Of a stretch of 47,999 bases of DNA, positions 25,248 through 36,520 are shown one piece after another. This DNA is from Mesotaenium endlicherianum (lineage: Eukaryota > Streptophyta > Zygnematophyceae > Zygnematales > Mesotaeniaceae). The DNA is taken from contig WELA01006564.1 in the NCBI GenBank assembly GCA_009602735.1, forward strand, positions 232,806 to 280,804, in the 5' to 3' direction. How positions within the stretch are numbered: the first letter of the stretch is position 1; each line of letters starts with the position of its first letter. The position numbers were made by a program, and so were the translations under genes. Below the pieces are notes generated by a model. The model was given only the letters and a program-made list of their open reading frames with translations. It did not search any database and was not told the DNA's origin.

Positions 25248-25847
25248 TGTCATGACTCATTAGGTCGGGACCGTCAACCCTGCCAAGACACACATGCGTC
25301 GACCATCGACCTAGGAAGGCCGACTTTGACCTTGCTTCACGCATTCATATGTTGACCTTTACTAGCATTCCTAGTCGCCGAGGTGTAGAGCGTCGCGTCA
25401 CCTTCCGAACGGCATCGGTTGCGCGCCATTTGGTCGAGTATCGAGCGAGATATCCGCAATCTAGTCCGCGCCACCTACCGGCCCCTAGCGGATTCCACCA
25501 AAGGCCACTTTGTGACTCAATGTGCCCAAAGGTGACATTGTTGGCTCTTCGCGACTCCAAAGACCTCTAGCCATTAGCATACAAATCCGCGAGCTTGATA
25601 AAGTACACTCAGCATGTATTAGCATAATATATGAGCACCATCTGAGCCATAACTCGGTGACTGCATCACTCATTCTTAGAGGAAGCTTCCTCACGTTTCA
25701 GATCTACTTTTGAGGGAGTATCTAGGTAGCATTACTCGAGGTAAGCTCCGCCAATGAGAGCCATGCATCCACTTACTTGCACTATATTTGATTGGTGTGT
25801 GTTGTGCTTAGCCAATAGGAGAGCTAGTACGTACTTTGCCTCCACTT
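25248..25847 (+). repeat. Element E 5' LTR, truncated
   Basis: 600 bp align without gaps to 43608-44207 with about 15 differences, all transitions (about 97.5% identity). After TCCACTT the two diverge. The 3' copy goes on to a TATA motif and LTR end that are missing here, so this LTR appears to have lost its 3' half and the primer site. Confidence 0.85.
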
Positions 25848-26641
25848 AGCGGCCGAGGCCGAGATTGCCCGCCTACACGCTCGCGACGCAAGCACCGGCT
25901 ACAATGCGTGTGGAGCTCTGTACGCTCTTGCCATTGGCACGCTCCCAGCTAGGGTTTCTGCCAGTGGTGGACGGGCAAGCTTTGACCGGCTGACAGTTGG
26001 CAAGCGCCCATCAGGCGCAACCCAGCCAGCCGACGTAGCAGTCCGCCCCGGCGACGAGGCATCCCCAACGCCAGCGCAGCCAGCGCCAATACGGGCAACG
26101 ACTCTGGCCTACACGGCCATGCTATCAACAGCAGGACCGGCAATGGCCGGCCTAGCGGCAGGTGGCAGCTCCCTGCTAGCCTGTCAGACAGCTGCGCAGG
26201 CCGCGACGAGTCTCGGCACGCGCACCGTGCACGCGTGCGCAGATCTGCGCACGAGGGAGCGACAGGAGCACAGCCGCTTGCTACTGGTTGCCAGTAGCAG
26301 GATCCAGCAGCTGGCGCCACGTGGCATGCACACGGCATCCGAGGCGCCACGTCCCATCACCATCCGCGTTGCCCCTGGTCAGTCGCCAGGGACGGCGGCG
26401 CGAGGTCCCTTTCGGCAACCTGGCCTCCTTGCCCCTGGCACGCCAGCCTGCGCAGCTTCATTTGGTAGCTGCTCTCAGGCGCCGCCACTTGCCGTGCGCA
26501 GGTGGCTCGACCCGGCAGGAGCGCAGACAACAGAGGGCGCCGGCACTATTCACCAGGTGGGGGCGTCCACGACACCGCCGCACGACCCGATCATCGGGAA
26601 GCCGCCCGACGGCTCGCGCACGGCGTTGCTCAGCCAGGGCT

Positions 26642-26646
26642 TAAAC
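26642..26646. repeat. Target-site duplication of element D, left copy (TAAAC)
   Basis: TAAAC directly precedes the left LTR end and is repeated exactly at 35700-35704. This fixes both ends of D. Confidence 0.93.
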
Positions 26647-27365
26647 TGAAATGAATCGACTTACCAAATAGGCGATTAACAGTTAATGAAGATCTTTATA
26701 TCAGCAAGTGATCTTTATGGTATTTTCTGTTACTTGATTGAACAGCAAAAGACAACATACTAGCAGTGGACAATACTCGTAAGTCAAATGCAAGTAAACT
26801 AGCATCAATAATGCAATCAGCAAACTCACACATAAGCAAGGCTAGAAGACAGTGCATATCAATGGCTTCTCGCCTTGGATTCAGATCTCTCTCGGTAAGC
26901 TGTACAAGAGAGTTGGCCTCATTTCCGAATGCCGAACCTGAGAGCAAGACCTAGCATATGTACATGGAATGAGTTTACCGTTGAACGGCAAGTGCGATGG
27001 CACCGCCTACCCGGGAGTTAACCACGTTGGTAGGACCTCGGTTAACCAAATCCACCGCCATCTCCCATCATCCCGAATTGCCATCCATCCTAAGGATGTC
27101 ATCTGGCCATTCATCTAGCATACCACACTTAGATGCATATCTAGGCAGTTCGCTGCTACCGAGTACGGAAGTCAGCTGGTTGTCAAAGAATGGGTCAGCA
27201 AGCTGACTTATGTTGACTTCAGTCTGCTGCTCTCGGCTGAGTCATTATACTGATTATTTTTAAAAGTCCAGCAGATTGAATATTAACTAATGTCTAGCAA
27301 ACTATACATAATTAACTATTCTATTTAAATGAGTATGATATCTACCAATATACTGTTTCATTACT
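26647..27365 (-). repeat. Element D 3' LTR
   Basis: 719 bp, matching the 720-bp LTR at 34980-35699 over its whole length with about 59 differences by eye. On the minus strand it ends ...TTTCA at 26647. The other end reads AGTAATGAAACAG where the partner has TGTAATAAATCAG, so its terminal T is mutated. Confidence 0.93.
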
Positions 27366-27383
27366 TAATCCCTCCAACTTAAA
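27366..27383 (-). promoter_or_regulatory. Element D polypurine tract
   Basis: On the minus strand, AATTTAAGTTGGAGGGATTA abuts the 3' LTR, where plus-strand DNA priming is expected. A near copy of its core lies at 29506-29519. A perfect 8-bp-arm palindrome (GTTGTCGA-C-TCGACAAC, 27386-27402) lies next to it. Confidence 0.6.
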
Positions 27384-27613
27384 TTGTTGTCGACTCGACA
27401 ACGCTCATTCACTAACACTGGTTACCTATTATTTACAATCTCGCAAGGCACATGCAACACAAAAGCAGACTGACTTAAACGAAGATAGCAACTAAGTACC
27501 TGGGGCTGTGTCTCCCGGGGAGCGGGACCTGGAATTGGACCTTCTTCTCTGGTTGATGGCCTCCTGAACTCTGATGGCTCGGACCAAGGTGAACTAAGGG
27601 GTGAACGCAGCAG

Positions 27614-29092
27614 CTAGGCAATGCTCTCTTGCACTGTTTGCAAGTTTATGGAGACAGCTCTTTCTTGTGTAGCTCTTAAGCTGAGAGGCACATACACGGG
27701 CATGCCGGAGGGGTGCTGCATGACATGGGATAAGAGCACATGTCCTCTGCTAGAAGGGGATGCTGGCGGCCCTCTGGCTGCCTCCTTAGCAGCCCTCCTG
27801 TCTGCTCTGTCTGACTGATTCTCTTTCCCTAGAGTGGGACTCCTCCTGCTGAAACTGGCCAGCCACTCGAGATCTGGATCTCTTGGTGGGCTAGGGTCAA
27901 ACTCTTCCTCCTCGTCGTTCTCCTCTCCATCGTTCGCTTCTTCCTCTTCCTTGTCCTCCTGTTCCTATGAAACCTCTGGAGTTTCTCGGGTCATTTCTTC
28001 CAGCCGCTCCTGAGAAAAAGAGTATCCCACTGATCTCCCCCTTTTGGGTGCGGGTGGGGGCTGCTAGAGCCTGACCGCATACAGGTCCTTCTCCCCTTGC
28101 TTACTTGCCCATTTGGCATAAGCATGCTTTCCTTTGGAGAAGGAATCCCTGGCCCTAGTCCTATCCTCATGTGTCTCCGGGCTCATGCAGTCTCTGACCC
28201 CATCTAGTCTTGGGTCCCATGCTCCAATATGAGGTGGCAGCACTATCTTCCCCTGCAAGTCTGCCAAGAAATCGTCTTCCTCGGCCCTGTCATTGTGCTG
28301 GTCCTTCATGGTGATGGTCATCCAGCGCCAATCCGTAGGCTGTAGAAAGAAAGCAGGGTCCGTCCTCTTCAGGGTGCAGGGATACCAATGCCCCAAGAAA
28401 TCCAGCTGAATGGTCTCTCTGGCGAAGAATTCCCAGCTCCTTCTCTCCACCTTGTTGTACATGGTCTTGAATTGGTTGTGGGCAGTGGCATCCTTAGCGC
28501 TATCTGGTTGCATAGGGATCAACCTGATGACCCTGTCTGTGCCCCAGATGCTCGGTATTGGTACAGCTTCAGACTCGTTCGTCTGGGCCAGTGCTTTGGC
28601 CTCTCGGGTAGTATACCCCACCATCCTGCCATAGTCATGGTACAGTAGCAGCCCTGTGCTGACCTCTGTGTACTTGTCGAAGTTGTCGGACGTCTCCCCC
28701 TCCCGCTGCAGTATGTCCCTCTGCAACTCGCTTCGGCTTCTCTGGACATACTTGAAGGCTTCCTCCAGAAGGTCAAAGCCCTTGTCCATTACCGTGTAGC
28801 GATAACTTTTAATCCTCCTCTGTTCCTCCTCAGCCTGCTGTTTCCGCCTCTCCTTGGCCAACCTATGCTCCTCTGCCTCCTTGGCTTCCTCTGCAGCCTT
28901 TTTGTCCTGCTCCTCCTGTCTCAGCCTAGCCTGTTCCTCCTCCTCCTTTTTTTGAGCCTCTCGCTGCAGTCGAAGTTGCTCTGATTCTCGCGACGAAATG
29001 GAGGATGATTTGATGTTGCCATGGAACTCCTTGTACTCAGCTTGTGCCTCCTCGGCCCTTCTTTTCCTCTTGAGTTCCGAATTCTGAGTCAT
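27614..29092 (-). pseudogene. Element D third reading frame between pol and 3' LTR; unknown function
   Basis: The start is the ATG at 29092-29090 (an in-frame TTG at 29101 is not used). The first 342 codons are open to a TAG at 28064-28066. The same frame then continues through a second TAG (27965-27967) to the stop at 27614-27616, 493 codons in all. Residues about 10-100 are a long charged coiled coil rich in Glu, Lys, Arg and Gln. Residues about 100-340 look globular, with aromatic-rich stretches such as RRSWEFFARETIQLDFLGHW. The last 150 residues contain a very acidic patch (EEEEANDGEENDEEEE). There is no signal peptide, membrane helix or Cys pattern, so it does not look like Env despite its position. 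It lies in the same sense as pol. I do not recognise the family. Confidence 0.6.
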
Positions 29093-29567
29093 CCTGCTCA
29101 ATTATAAACACACTAGAGTCAGTGTAGTCATGGTATTATGCACAATCGTGGAGGAAGGCAAGACCGTAGCCATGAGCGTTATCGAGTGTGTACTACCTGG
29201 TGTAAGTGAACAAAAAGTGGGAGAGTGCTGGAGTGAGGAGTGAGTGTGAGTGCAATTTGAGCGTGAGAAATGGTTATGGAAGGAAATTCGCTCCTTCCAA
29301 CTTAACGTTTAAGGGTGGGTTGCCTGTCAAGCTGCTACTTCTTAGCACTTCCTGTCAATCTGTCACTAACTGGCCCTTTTTCGCGAACTAACTGTCACTT
29401 ACTTCTGTCACCTCCTGTCCGTCTGTTACTAACGGGCCTTTTCTCGCACACTAACGGTCACTTTTTGGACTAACTGTCACTTTCTGGCACATTTCTGGCA
29501 TATTTCCCCTCCAACTTAAACGGAGACAGGACCTCCTGTCACCGTCCCATGTCAACAGAGATGACAG
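29093..29567 (-). other. Spacer between element D pol and its third reading frame, with a 63-bp-period repeat
   Basis: Two diverged copies of a unit starting CCTGTC(AATC/CGTC)TGT and containing CACTAACTGG or TACTAACGGG plus CTAAC(T/G)GTCACTT lie at about 29351-29404 and 29414-29469. A CCCCTCCAACTTAAAC block at 29505-29520 copies the polypurine region near 27370. This may be the leader of the third frame. Confidence 0.45.
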
Positions 29568-32500
29568 TTAGAGGGGTGCCCCAGCCGCCCAAAGGTGGAA
29601 CCGTTTCAACGCCCCTTTGGCATTGGTCAAATGGTCTTTAATTTCCGAAGTATCCCCAGAGGCATCGTAACATTCCATTTGACCAGGTACTTCATGACAT
29701 ATTTAGATGATCGACGGACAGAGCGAGCGTCTAAAATGTCCTTGACCTCATATTCTTCAGGGTCACCATCCCTGACAGCGAGGACCGGTCTGGGTTGGAC
29801 AGGTAACCGACCTGTGAACAGTGTGTCGCCTCGGATGTACGGTTCTAGGAAGGAGACATTAAAGACTGGGTGACCCTCGTGTTCAGCTGACATGTTCAGT
29901 TTGTAAGCATTCTTACCAACACGGCGCACCTACGAATATGGACCGACCCAGACCGAACCAAGATTTTTCTTCACCACACCAGGCAGGTACAGGTGTTGAG
30001 AATGCAATTTGACCAAATCGCTCTTATAAAATTTCAGCTCTCGACGGTGCTGATTAGCGTATTTTTGTTGATTTTCTTGAGCTTTGTGCAGGTTCGTCTG
30101 GACTTCTGACAGGGTGTCAGCAAACTCCTAAATTAACTGGAGAGACACCGGATGGCCAATCCCCTCCGGGTGACTTAAAGACTCCCCTAGCACATCCAAA
30201 GGAGACTTAGGGACTCTACCCAGACTGAGTTCAAAAGGGGTCTTTCCCGTTGACGCGTGCGCCGCACTATTGATCGCAAACTGAAGTTGAGGCAACAGGT
30301 CATCCCAATTGTCTTGTTTTTGGTTAATATATGCTCTCAGCACCTCTTGCAGAACTCGGTTACTTCTCTCAGTCTGCCCATCAGTCTGAGGGTGGTTTGC
30401 TGTGTTGAGCAGCTGTTTGACTCCCATTAACCCCATTGAAGCTCTCCAGAACTTAGAGGTAAATTTTGAGTCTCTGTCTGAGATGATATTAGAGGGCAGC
30501 CCATGTTGGCATACTACATGGTTGTAGAACTGTCTCGCCGTTTCGAGTGCAATTACTTTGACAGTTGTGGGGATGAAAATGACCATTTTCGTCAGTCTAT
30601 CCACTACTACTAGTATCAAATCATGCCCATTTGCAGTTCTTGGTAGTGTTACCACCCAGTCCATGGATATTGTTTCTCAGCGTCTAGCTGGGATGGGCAA
30701 CGGTTGTAAGAGACCCCCGGGTGGTGTGTGCCTATACTTATTTCTCTAACACTGATCACATGACTTAACATATTTCAAGACCTCCCGAGGTGGCCCATCC
30801 TAACGATAGTGTTTTGCCAGTTTGCCAACAGTTTTGGCCTGCCCCAAATGCCCACCCAGTAAAGTGTCATGCGCTTGACTCAATAAGAGGGACCTTATCT
30901 CCAACTTATTAGGAATGACCAGCTTCAGCCTGCCTGAAGTGGTTTCCGTCACCCAGACCCCTCCCTTAAGCCTTTACCCGAGTGCAGTAGCAGGACACGC
31001 ACCATCAGTGGGGCTGGGCTCAAATGTTGGGTCAGAAAGGTAGGCTTTCCTAAGTTGGTCAAGGAAGGCCTTTTTCACCTTTATAGAGAAGTGAGTGCAC
31101 AAAGGACTTTATCTACAGCATGTTGACTAAAGTTCCTTTCTTGCAAGTCAGGTCTTCAAGAGAGTGCATCAGCAAGATTCAACTTCCTCGGTTTGTATTC
31201 AATCTGGACTTGGAACTGCTCCAGCATCTGGCTCCAGCGGTTCTCCCTTCTTGACAGCTTGGACTTCTTCTGAAAGTGAGTCAGAGCTAGATGATCTGTA
31301 ATCACCTTAAAAGCTTTACCATGTAAGTATGCTCTTCACTGTTTGAGCACATGAATGATACCAAGCAACTCTTTATCATGCACATAATACTCTATTTCAT
31401 CTGGGTTGAATTTCATAGACTCATACAACACAGAGTGCCACTCCTGCCGGACCTTACCATCCTTTGTGGTTTTGTCAGCAGGCTGCGACAAAATAGCACC
31501 CATGGCAAAGTCAGAAGCATCAGTAACCACATGCACAGGTTTGCTGGGGTCATACACAGCTAAGACTGAGGCAGAACAGAGAGCATCTTTAAAAGTCTGG
31601 AAGGCAGCTTGCTGCTTTTCCCTCCACACATACCCGATGTCCTTCTTAGTAAGGTCAATCAGTTTACTGGCCTTTGTAGAATAATTCTCGATAAACCTCC
31701 TATAGTAGTTAGCCAACCAAAGGAAGGATCTAACTTCAGAGACAGATTGTGGTACTGGCCAGTCCCTTATGGTCTGGACTTTCTTAGGATCCACACTGAT
31801 GCCTTCTTCACTGACAACGTGGCCTAAGAATTCAATATTTTCCTTCAAGAAAAATCACACTTGCTCATTTTAGCATATAATTGATTTCTTCTCAGAATGT
31901 CCATGACTGTCTTTAAGTATTCGGCATGCTGAGCTTCATCTTTAGAGAAAATTAAAATATCATCCAAGAAGACTTGCACGATCTTATCCAAGTAGGATCT
32001 GAAAATGTCATTCATAGCACCCTTGAAGGTTGCAAGAGCATTAGTTAGTCCAAATGGCATCACATATAACTCATAGTGTCCATAACGTGTGCGGAAGGCA
32101 GTCTTGTGTTCATCCCCCTCAACAATTCTGATTTGATGATAACCACTCTTGAAATCTATCTTACTGAACACTTTAGCGCCAGACAAGGTATCAAGCAAGT
32201 CCTTGATTCTGGGTAAAGCATACTTGTTCTTTACCGTAATTTTGTTAAGAGCTCGGTAATCAACGCACATCCGCATACTTCCATCCTTTTTCTTAACAAA
32301 TAGGATGGGTGCGCCATAAGGTGATTTACTGGGGAAAATATAACCATTTTCTTCAAGCTCTGCAATCTGTGTTATCAACTCTTCGCTCTCCACATAAGAC
32401 AAGTCATAAGTGCGTTACCAGGGTGGCTGACTCCCATGTAATAAATCAATCCTATGATCTACTCCCCTCTTAGGAGGTAGTCCTAGAGGCATATTAAAAA

Positions 32501-33141
32501 CATCAATATACTGAGCAACAATTTTTGCAGCAGTAGGGTGCTCCGGAGGACTTACCTTTTTCTCAACCACTTTTTCAGGTTGAGGAGGTACCTCTCTAAG
32601 CAGCAGACAGAACATTTTGTCTTCCTTCTGGGTTCCAGTTGTCGATGAACTCAATTGCATTCAGCAATTTGCATTCTCTTGGAAGCCTCTTCTTGTCCTT
32701 CATTTGCCATCCATACAGGACAAGAGGAAGAGCACTAGTGGGTGCCAAGTTAGTCTTCCCATCATTGGCTCCTCTCACTTTAACTGTACCACTACTCCGA
32801 CACACTTCAGCTTGATGTCTATTAAGCCAGGACCTGCCTAGCACGAGATCATAAAAGCCAGTGTTGAGTACCTCAAATGTAAGCTTTTCAGTTAGAACTG
32901 CAATGCCAGAACCTAACTGGACCTCAATAGGGTTGGTTATAACTCCTCCCGAGATACTTGACGCATCTCCAAGGAATATTTTTCTATTCCCTTGGGTGAC
33001 AGTGGGCAGCCTTAGCCGCTTAACTAAGTCCTTATGGATGAAAGTATGTGACGCCCCTCCGTCATCAAATGCCCTCACCTTCCTACTTGCAATTATGCAA
33101 TGCAGTAGGATAGGGGGGACTGTCTTTTCCTGACTTTTGCA
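29568..33141 (-). pseudogene. Element D pol: protease, RT, RNase H, integrase, chromodomain
   Basis: Protease lies near 33080-32900 (FDDGGASHTFIHKDLV; the usual D-S/T-G triad reads D-G-G). RT is 32402-31845 with [33 protein letters not shown] and FLDDILIFS (Tyr replaced by Phe in YxDD). RNase H follows at 31848-31150, starting at [15 protein letters not shown]. The integrase zinc region (about 30900-30740) and core (30664-30128) keep the catalytic D, D and E (DWVVTLP, SDRDSKF, TERSNR). The C-terminus has the GPY/F-like HPVFNVSFLEPYI. A chromodomain follows (EEYEVKDILDARSV ... KYLVKW, then after a frameshift TSEIKDHLTNAKGALKRFH), stopping at TAA 29568-29570. In-frame stops include 30746-30748, 30800-30802, 31156-31158 and 32415-32417. 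Frameshifts lie near 32640, 31846 and 29680. Confidence 0.92.
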
Positions 33142-34945
33142 TTATTCTCCTGACTTAGCAAAGAAATGTTGGACATCAGGTGGAACAAGATCATCCAGAG
33201 TGAGCACTCTCTGGAGGTCTATATTGCTGATGGTCTCCTTTATCTGGTTGTCAGGCATGCATAATGAATCCAGTTCAGCAAGACCCATAATACCTGCTAC
33301 AAGAGCAGCTAGTGACGACCCACTAGTCCTAGCATCCTCATAGTCAGTAGACAAGATTACTGACTTTTGTTGTCTTTTAAAGACTGGTCCTTTCTCTTGA
33401 CCTTTGGAAGGTGCTTGCTTGGACATGGCTCTCTGTAGTGGCCCAAATGCTGGCAATGGAAGCAAACAGATTTTGTTGAGGCTGGTCTCGGCTTAGTCCT
33501 ACCACCACCTCTTCCATAGCCAGCTCAAGAGTAATCACCTCTCCCTCTAGAGTGTATAGCATTATAGTCATACTCGTACTCATCACCCTGATGATCCTCA
33601 ACCTGGTCTCCTTCAATTGCATTGTAGGATTCGTGGGGCTTTTTGACAATCTTAGACACCAAAGCATTACTCTGGCGCTTGTGATTGAATTGCTGTTGAT
33701 CCTAGGCATCAGCGTCCTGGATCAAGTCAGCCAGTTTCTCATACTTCTCTTCAGCAAAATGACCAGAGACTTCGGATTTCAAGCCATATCTGAAGTATGC
33801 TATCCTATATTGCTCTGGCAAGTCTGGCTGCTTCATCATGTTCTCCTAGAACTTTTGAGCAAACTCAGCAACTGAAGTGGTCTGCTTCTGTGTCAAGGAG
33901 ATCATTGCATACATAGCTTTCTCCTGCTGATTGATCACATCAAACTTCTCATGCAGTGTCTTGACAAACTCTACCCAAGTAGGGTCACCGAGTTGCTGAG
34001 CCTTACGCTCTCCTTTCCAACACAGCCACCAGTTTGCTGCACTACCTTTCTGTAGAGCACCAGTGTGCCTGACCTTCTCGTAATCCTGCAGCTCTGGGTA
34101 GTTCTCCAGCCATTGCTCAACATCAGCGAGAAACTTGATCAGATAATACTTTTGTTTTCCTCAGGATCATAGTCCTGGAAAGGTTTCGGCTTAGGCTTAC
34201 TAGGCCCTCTGCCACCACCACCAGTGGTTTGAGAACCCAGTTGGTCTCTGTCCTGCAGCAAAGACATTGTGATTCTTTTCTCTTCCTGTTGGGACTGATA
34301 CATGCTCGCCATTTGCGATTGCATTTGCACAAATAATGCTCCCAAATTTACACTCTAAGGTGGGAGTCCAGCAAATGCAGCAGCAGCAGTGGCATCCACT
34401 CGCTAGGGTCCTCAACAGTCCCTCTTGCTCCTGCAGCAGCACTTCCTGCCGCATTCAGCCGGTCACGAATTTGACCTAGAGGCACATTGAGTTGTGCAGC
34501 AGGAGGTGGGTTCAGAACATTGGCCCTTGTTGCCATAAGTCCTTCGACAGTGCGCTCGTCCGCTTGCTGTCCTTCCCTCCTTTCTGTGAGGCATATGAGA
34601 ACAGTGACTATGAGGCATATGAGGACAGTGACTATGAAGAGCTTGCACTACTTCGTGCATACGAACACCTTCCAGGATATGACTTAGAAGACTATGAGGC
34701 AGATCTTCAGCAGCTTTTGCTAGTCGTCCGGCTTCTAATCTGACTCTCTCTTCCTCAGCCTGCTGTGCTGCGACTGCGGCAATAGCAGCTGTCTCATTTG
34801 CAGCCTCTCTAGCTGCAGTATCTGCCACTGCTTCAGAATAGGTACGGGTTCCCGCTACATGGCTTCTCGCCTGGTTTTCGACATTCTCGTTATTCTGGTT
34901 CTCCATGTCTCGGGAGTTGCTAGTTTGAGACCTTGTCCTTACCAT
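33142..34945 (-). pseudogene. Element D gag with CCHC zinc knuckle
   Basis: It starts at ATG 34945-34943 (MVRTRSQTSNSRDMENQNNE), 22 bp inside the element from the primer site. An Ala/Glu-rich coiled region follows, then after a frameshift NVLNPPPAAQLN and VQMQSQMASMYQSQQEEKR. The capsid part (about 34140-33700) and the perfect zinc knuckle CFHCQHLGHYREPC (about 33460-33420) come next. In-frame TAGs at 33846-33848 and 33702-33704 break it. It ends at a TAA at 33142-33144, after which the same frame runs into the protease. Within it, 34587-34634 is a 24-bp unit repeated twice, absent from the related frame in element C. Confidence 0.85.
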
Positions 34946-34966
34946 ACAAAGAAGACTGTGATAACT

Positions 34967-34978
34967 GCTCCGATACCA
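34967..34978 (-). promoter_or_regulatory. Element D primer-binding site
   Basis: On the minus strand TGGTATCGGAGC starts one base inside the LTR end. It matches the 3' end complement of plant initiator Met tRNA (TGGTATCAGAGC) except for one base. Confidence 0.85.
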
Positions 34979-34979
34979 C

Positions 34980-35699
34980 TGAAATGAATCGACTTACCAA
35001 ATAGGCGATTAACAATAACTAAAGATCTTCATATCAGCAAGTAATCTTTATGGTATTTTCCGTTAACTGGTTAAACGGCAAAGGACAACACACTAGCAGT
35101 GAACAATACTTGTAAGCCAAATGCGAGTAAACTAGCATCAATAATGCAATCAGTATAAGTCATACATAAGCAAGGTTAGAAGATAGTGTGTATCAATGGC
35201 TTCTTGCCTTGGATTCAGATCTCTCTCAGTAAGCTGTACAAGAGAGTTGGCCTCGTTTCCGAATGTCGAACCTGAGAGCAATACCTAGCATATGTACATG
35301 GAATGAATTTACTGTTCAACGGCAAGTGCGATGGCACCGCCTACCCGAGATTTAACCACGTTGGTAGGACCTCGGTTACCCAAATCCACCGCCATCTCCC
35401 ATCATCCCGAATTGCCATCCATCCTAAGGATGTCATCTGGCCATTCATCTAGCATACCACACTTAGATGCATATCTAGGCAGTTTGCTGCTATCGAGTAC
35501 GGAAGTCAGCTGGCTGTCAAAGAATGTGTCAGCAAGCTGACCTATGTTGACTTCAGCCTGCTGCTCTCGGCTGAGTCATTATATTGATTATTATTTATAG
35601 TCCAGCAGACTAAATATTAACTAAAGTCTAGCAAACTTAACATAATTAACTATTATATTTAAATGAATATTATATCTACCAATATACTGATTTATTACA
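34980..35699 (-). repeat. Element D 5' LTR
   Basis: 720 bp, TG...CA on the minus strand (TGTAATAAATCAG ... CATTTCA), flanked by TAAAC at 35700-35704. It is a partner of 26647-27365 and related to the C LTR at 47567. Confidence 0.95.
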
Positions 35700-35704
35700 T
35701 AAAC
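35700..35704. repeat. Target-site duplication of element D, right copy (TAAAC)
   Basis: Exact match to 26642-26646. With D removed, the target in E reads CAGCCAGGG-CTTAAA-CCCTGGCTG, a near-perfect palindrome with 9-bp arms. Confidence 0.93.
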
Positions 35705-36520
35705 CCTGGCTGCGAGCAAAACCCTGGCAGCCCCGCAAGCTGCGTTGCCGAGGCTGTGCAGGGCCCTCTCGCGCGGAAGCAGGACGTCCGAGCATCGCAC
35801 GGGCCCCACGCAGGAGAGAGCGCCGGCGGATCGGCAGCCCGCCTGGTGCGCATCAGGGGCAACCCTGGCGCGCCACCTGGCGGTCTAGCAAGGGGTCTCG
35901 CAGGTCCCTGCTGCCGTCCCGACGCGTGCGACAGGACTCGCACAAGCGCTCACCCTCGCCAGGGCGCCAGCGCCTCTGGCAGAGCACGCACCGGTGCCTT
36001 TGCTCGCAGCAGCGCCAGGTGTGCCAGGGACGACAGCCGCAGCTCTCGTCTGTTGCGCACGGACACGGCCACTTGGCAGCGGCCCGGCAGCTCACGAGGC
36101 TACACGCAAGCGTCCACTCGTGGCAGCTGCGGGTTGAGCATCAGGCTCGCCCATGCGTGACGGACCCGACCTGGGGCGGCGTATGGAAAAAGCCCCGCGT
36201 CTGCCCCACTTCTTCCGCGTCTTGGACCCTCCAGCAGCGCCAGTCACGCCAGCACCGCATGCACTTGCATTGCCAGTGATGACGATACAGCTGAGCGCCG
36301 AGGTGCTATCGCTGGCACTGCACCGCATGCCGGTGGTGTCATGTGCCGAGCTCGACGTTGGAGGCGACCCGGCAGGCCGCCCAGCTGATGCTCCGTTCCC
36401 GGGCCCCTGGGGCCCGCACAGGCACAGAGAGGCCGGCAGCAATAGCTTCCACTGCGACGCTCTCAGCCCCCGCTCGACCCTCGCACGAGCGCAGGCTGAT
36501 CAGCAGCCCTAACGCGGCGT

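Larger units (their letters stand above)
26647..35699 (-). mobile_element. Chromodomain-type Ty3/gypsy element D, full length, inserted in element E
   Basis: 9,053 bp on the minus strand. LTRs lie at 34980-35699 (5') and 26647-27365 (3'), with a perfect 5-bp target duplication TAAAC. The primer site lies beside the 5' LTR. Then come gag with a CCHC knuckle, protease, RT, RNase H, integrase with a chromodomain-like tail, an extra reading frame, and a purine-rich tract next to the 3' LTR. Stops and frameshifts throughout make it non-functional. LTR divergence is roughly 8% by hand count. Confidence 0.95.
25848..36520 (+). pseudogene. Element E gag-like region (split by element D)
   Basis: Excluding D (26647-35699), about 1.6 kb of GC-rich sequence holds overlapping plus-strand open frames, for example 26119-26649 and 35663-36160, rich in Ala, Arg, Gln, Ser and Pro. 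The position upstream of the protease is where gag belongs. I see no capsid signature and no CCHC zinc knuckle, and no single frame spans it. The gag assignment is by position only. Confidence 0.35.

Noticed and set aside
25248..25847. 600 bp as the complete LTR of element E
   Set aside because: The shared block does not end in CA at its limit, and no primer site follows the 5' copy. The 3' copy continues through a TATA motif to an ACA end exactly where host sequence resumes.
27614..29092. Envelope gene in element D
   Set aside because: The position fits, but there is no signal peptide, membrane helix, cleavage site or Cys pattern. The N-terminus is a charged coiled coil.
34492..34743. Plus-strand acidic open frame with DYEAYEDSDYEE-type repeats
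   Set aside because: It is antisense to gag of element D and arises from the 24-bp tandem duplication there.
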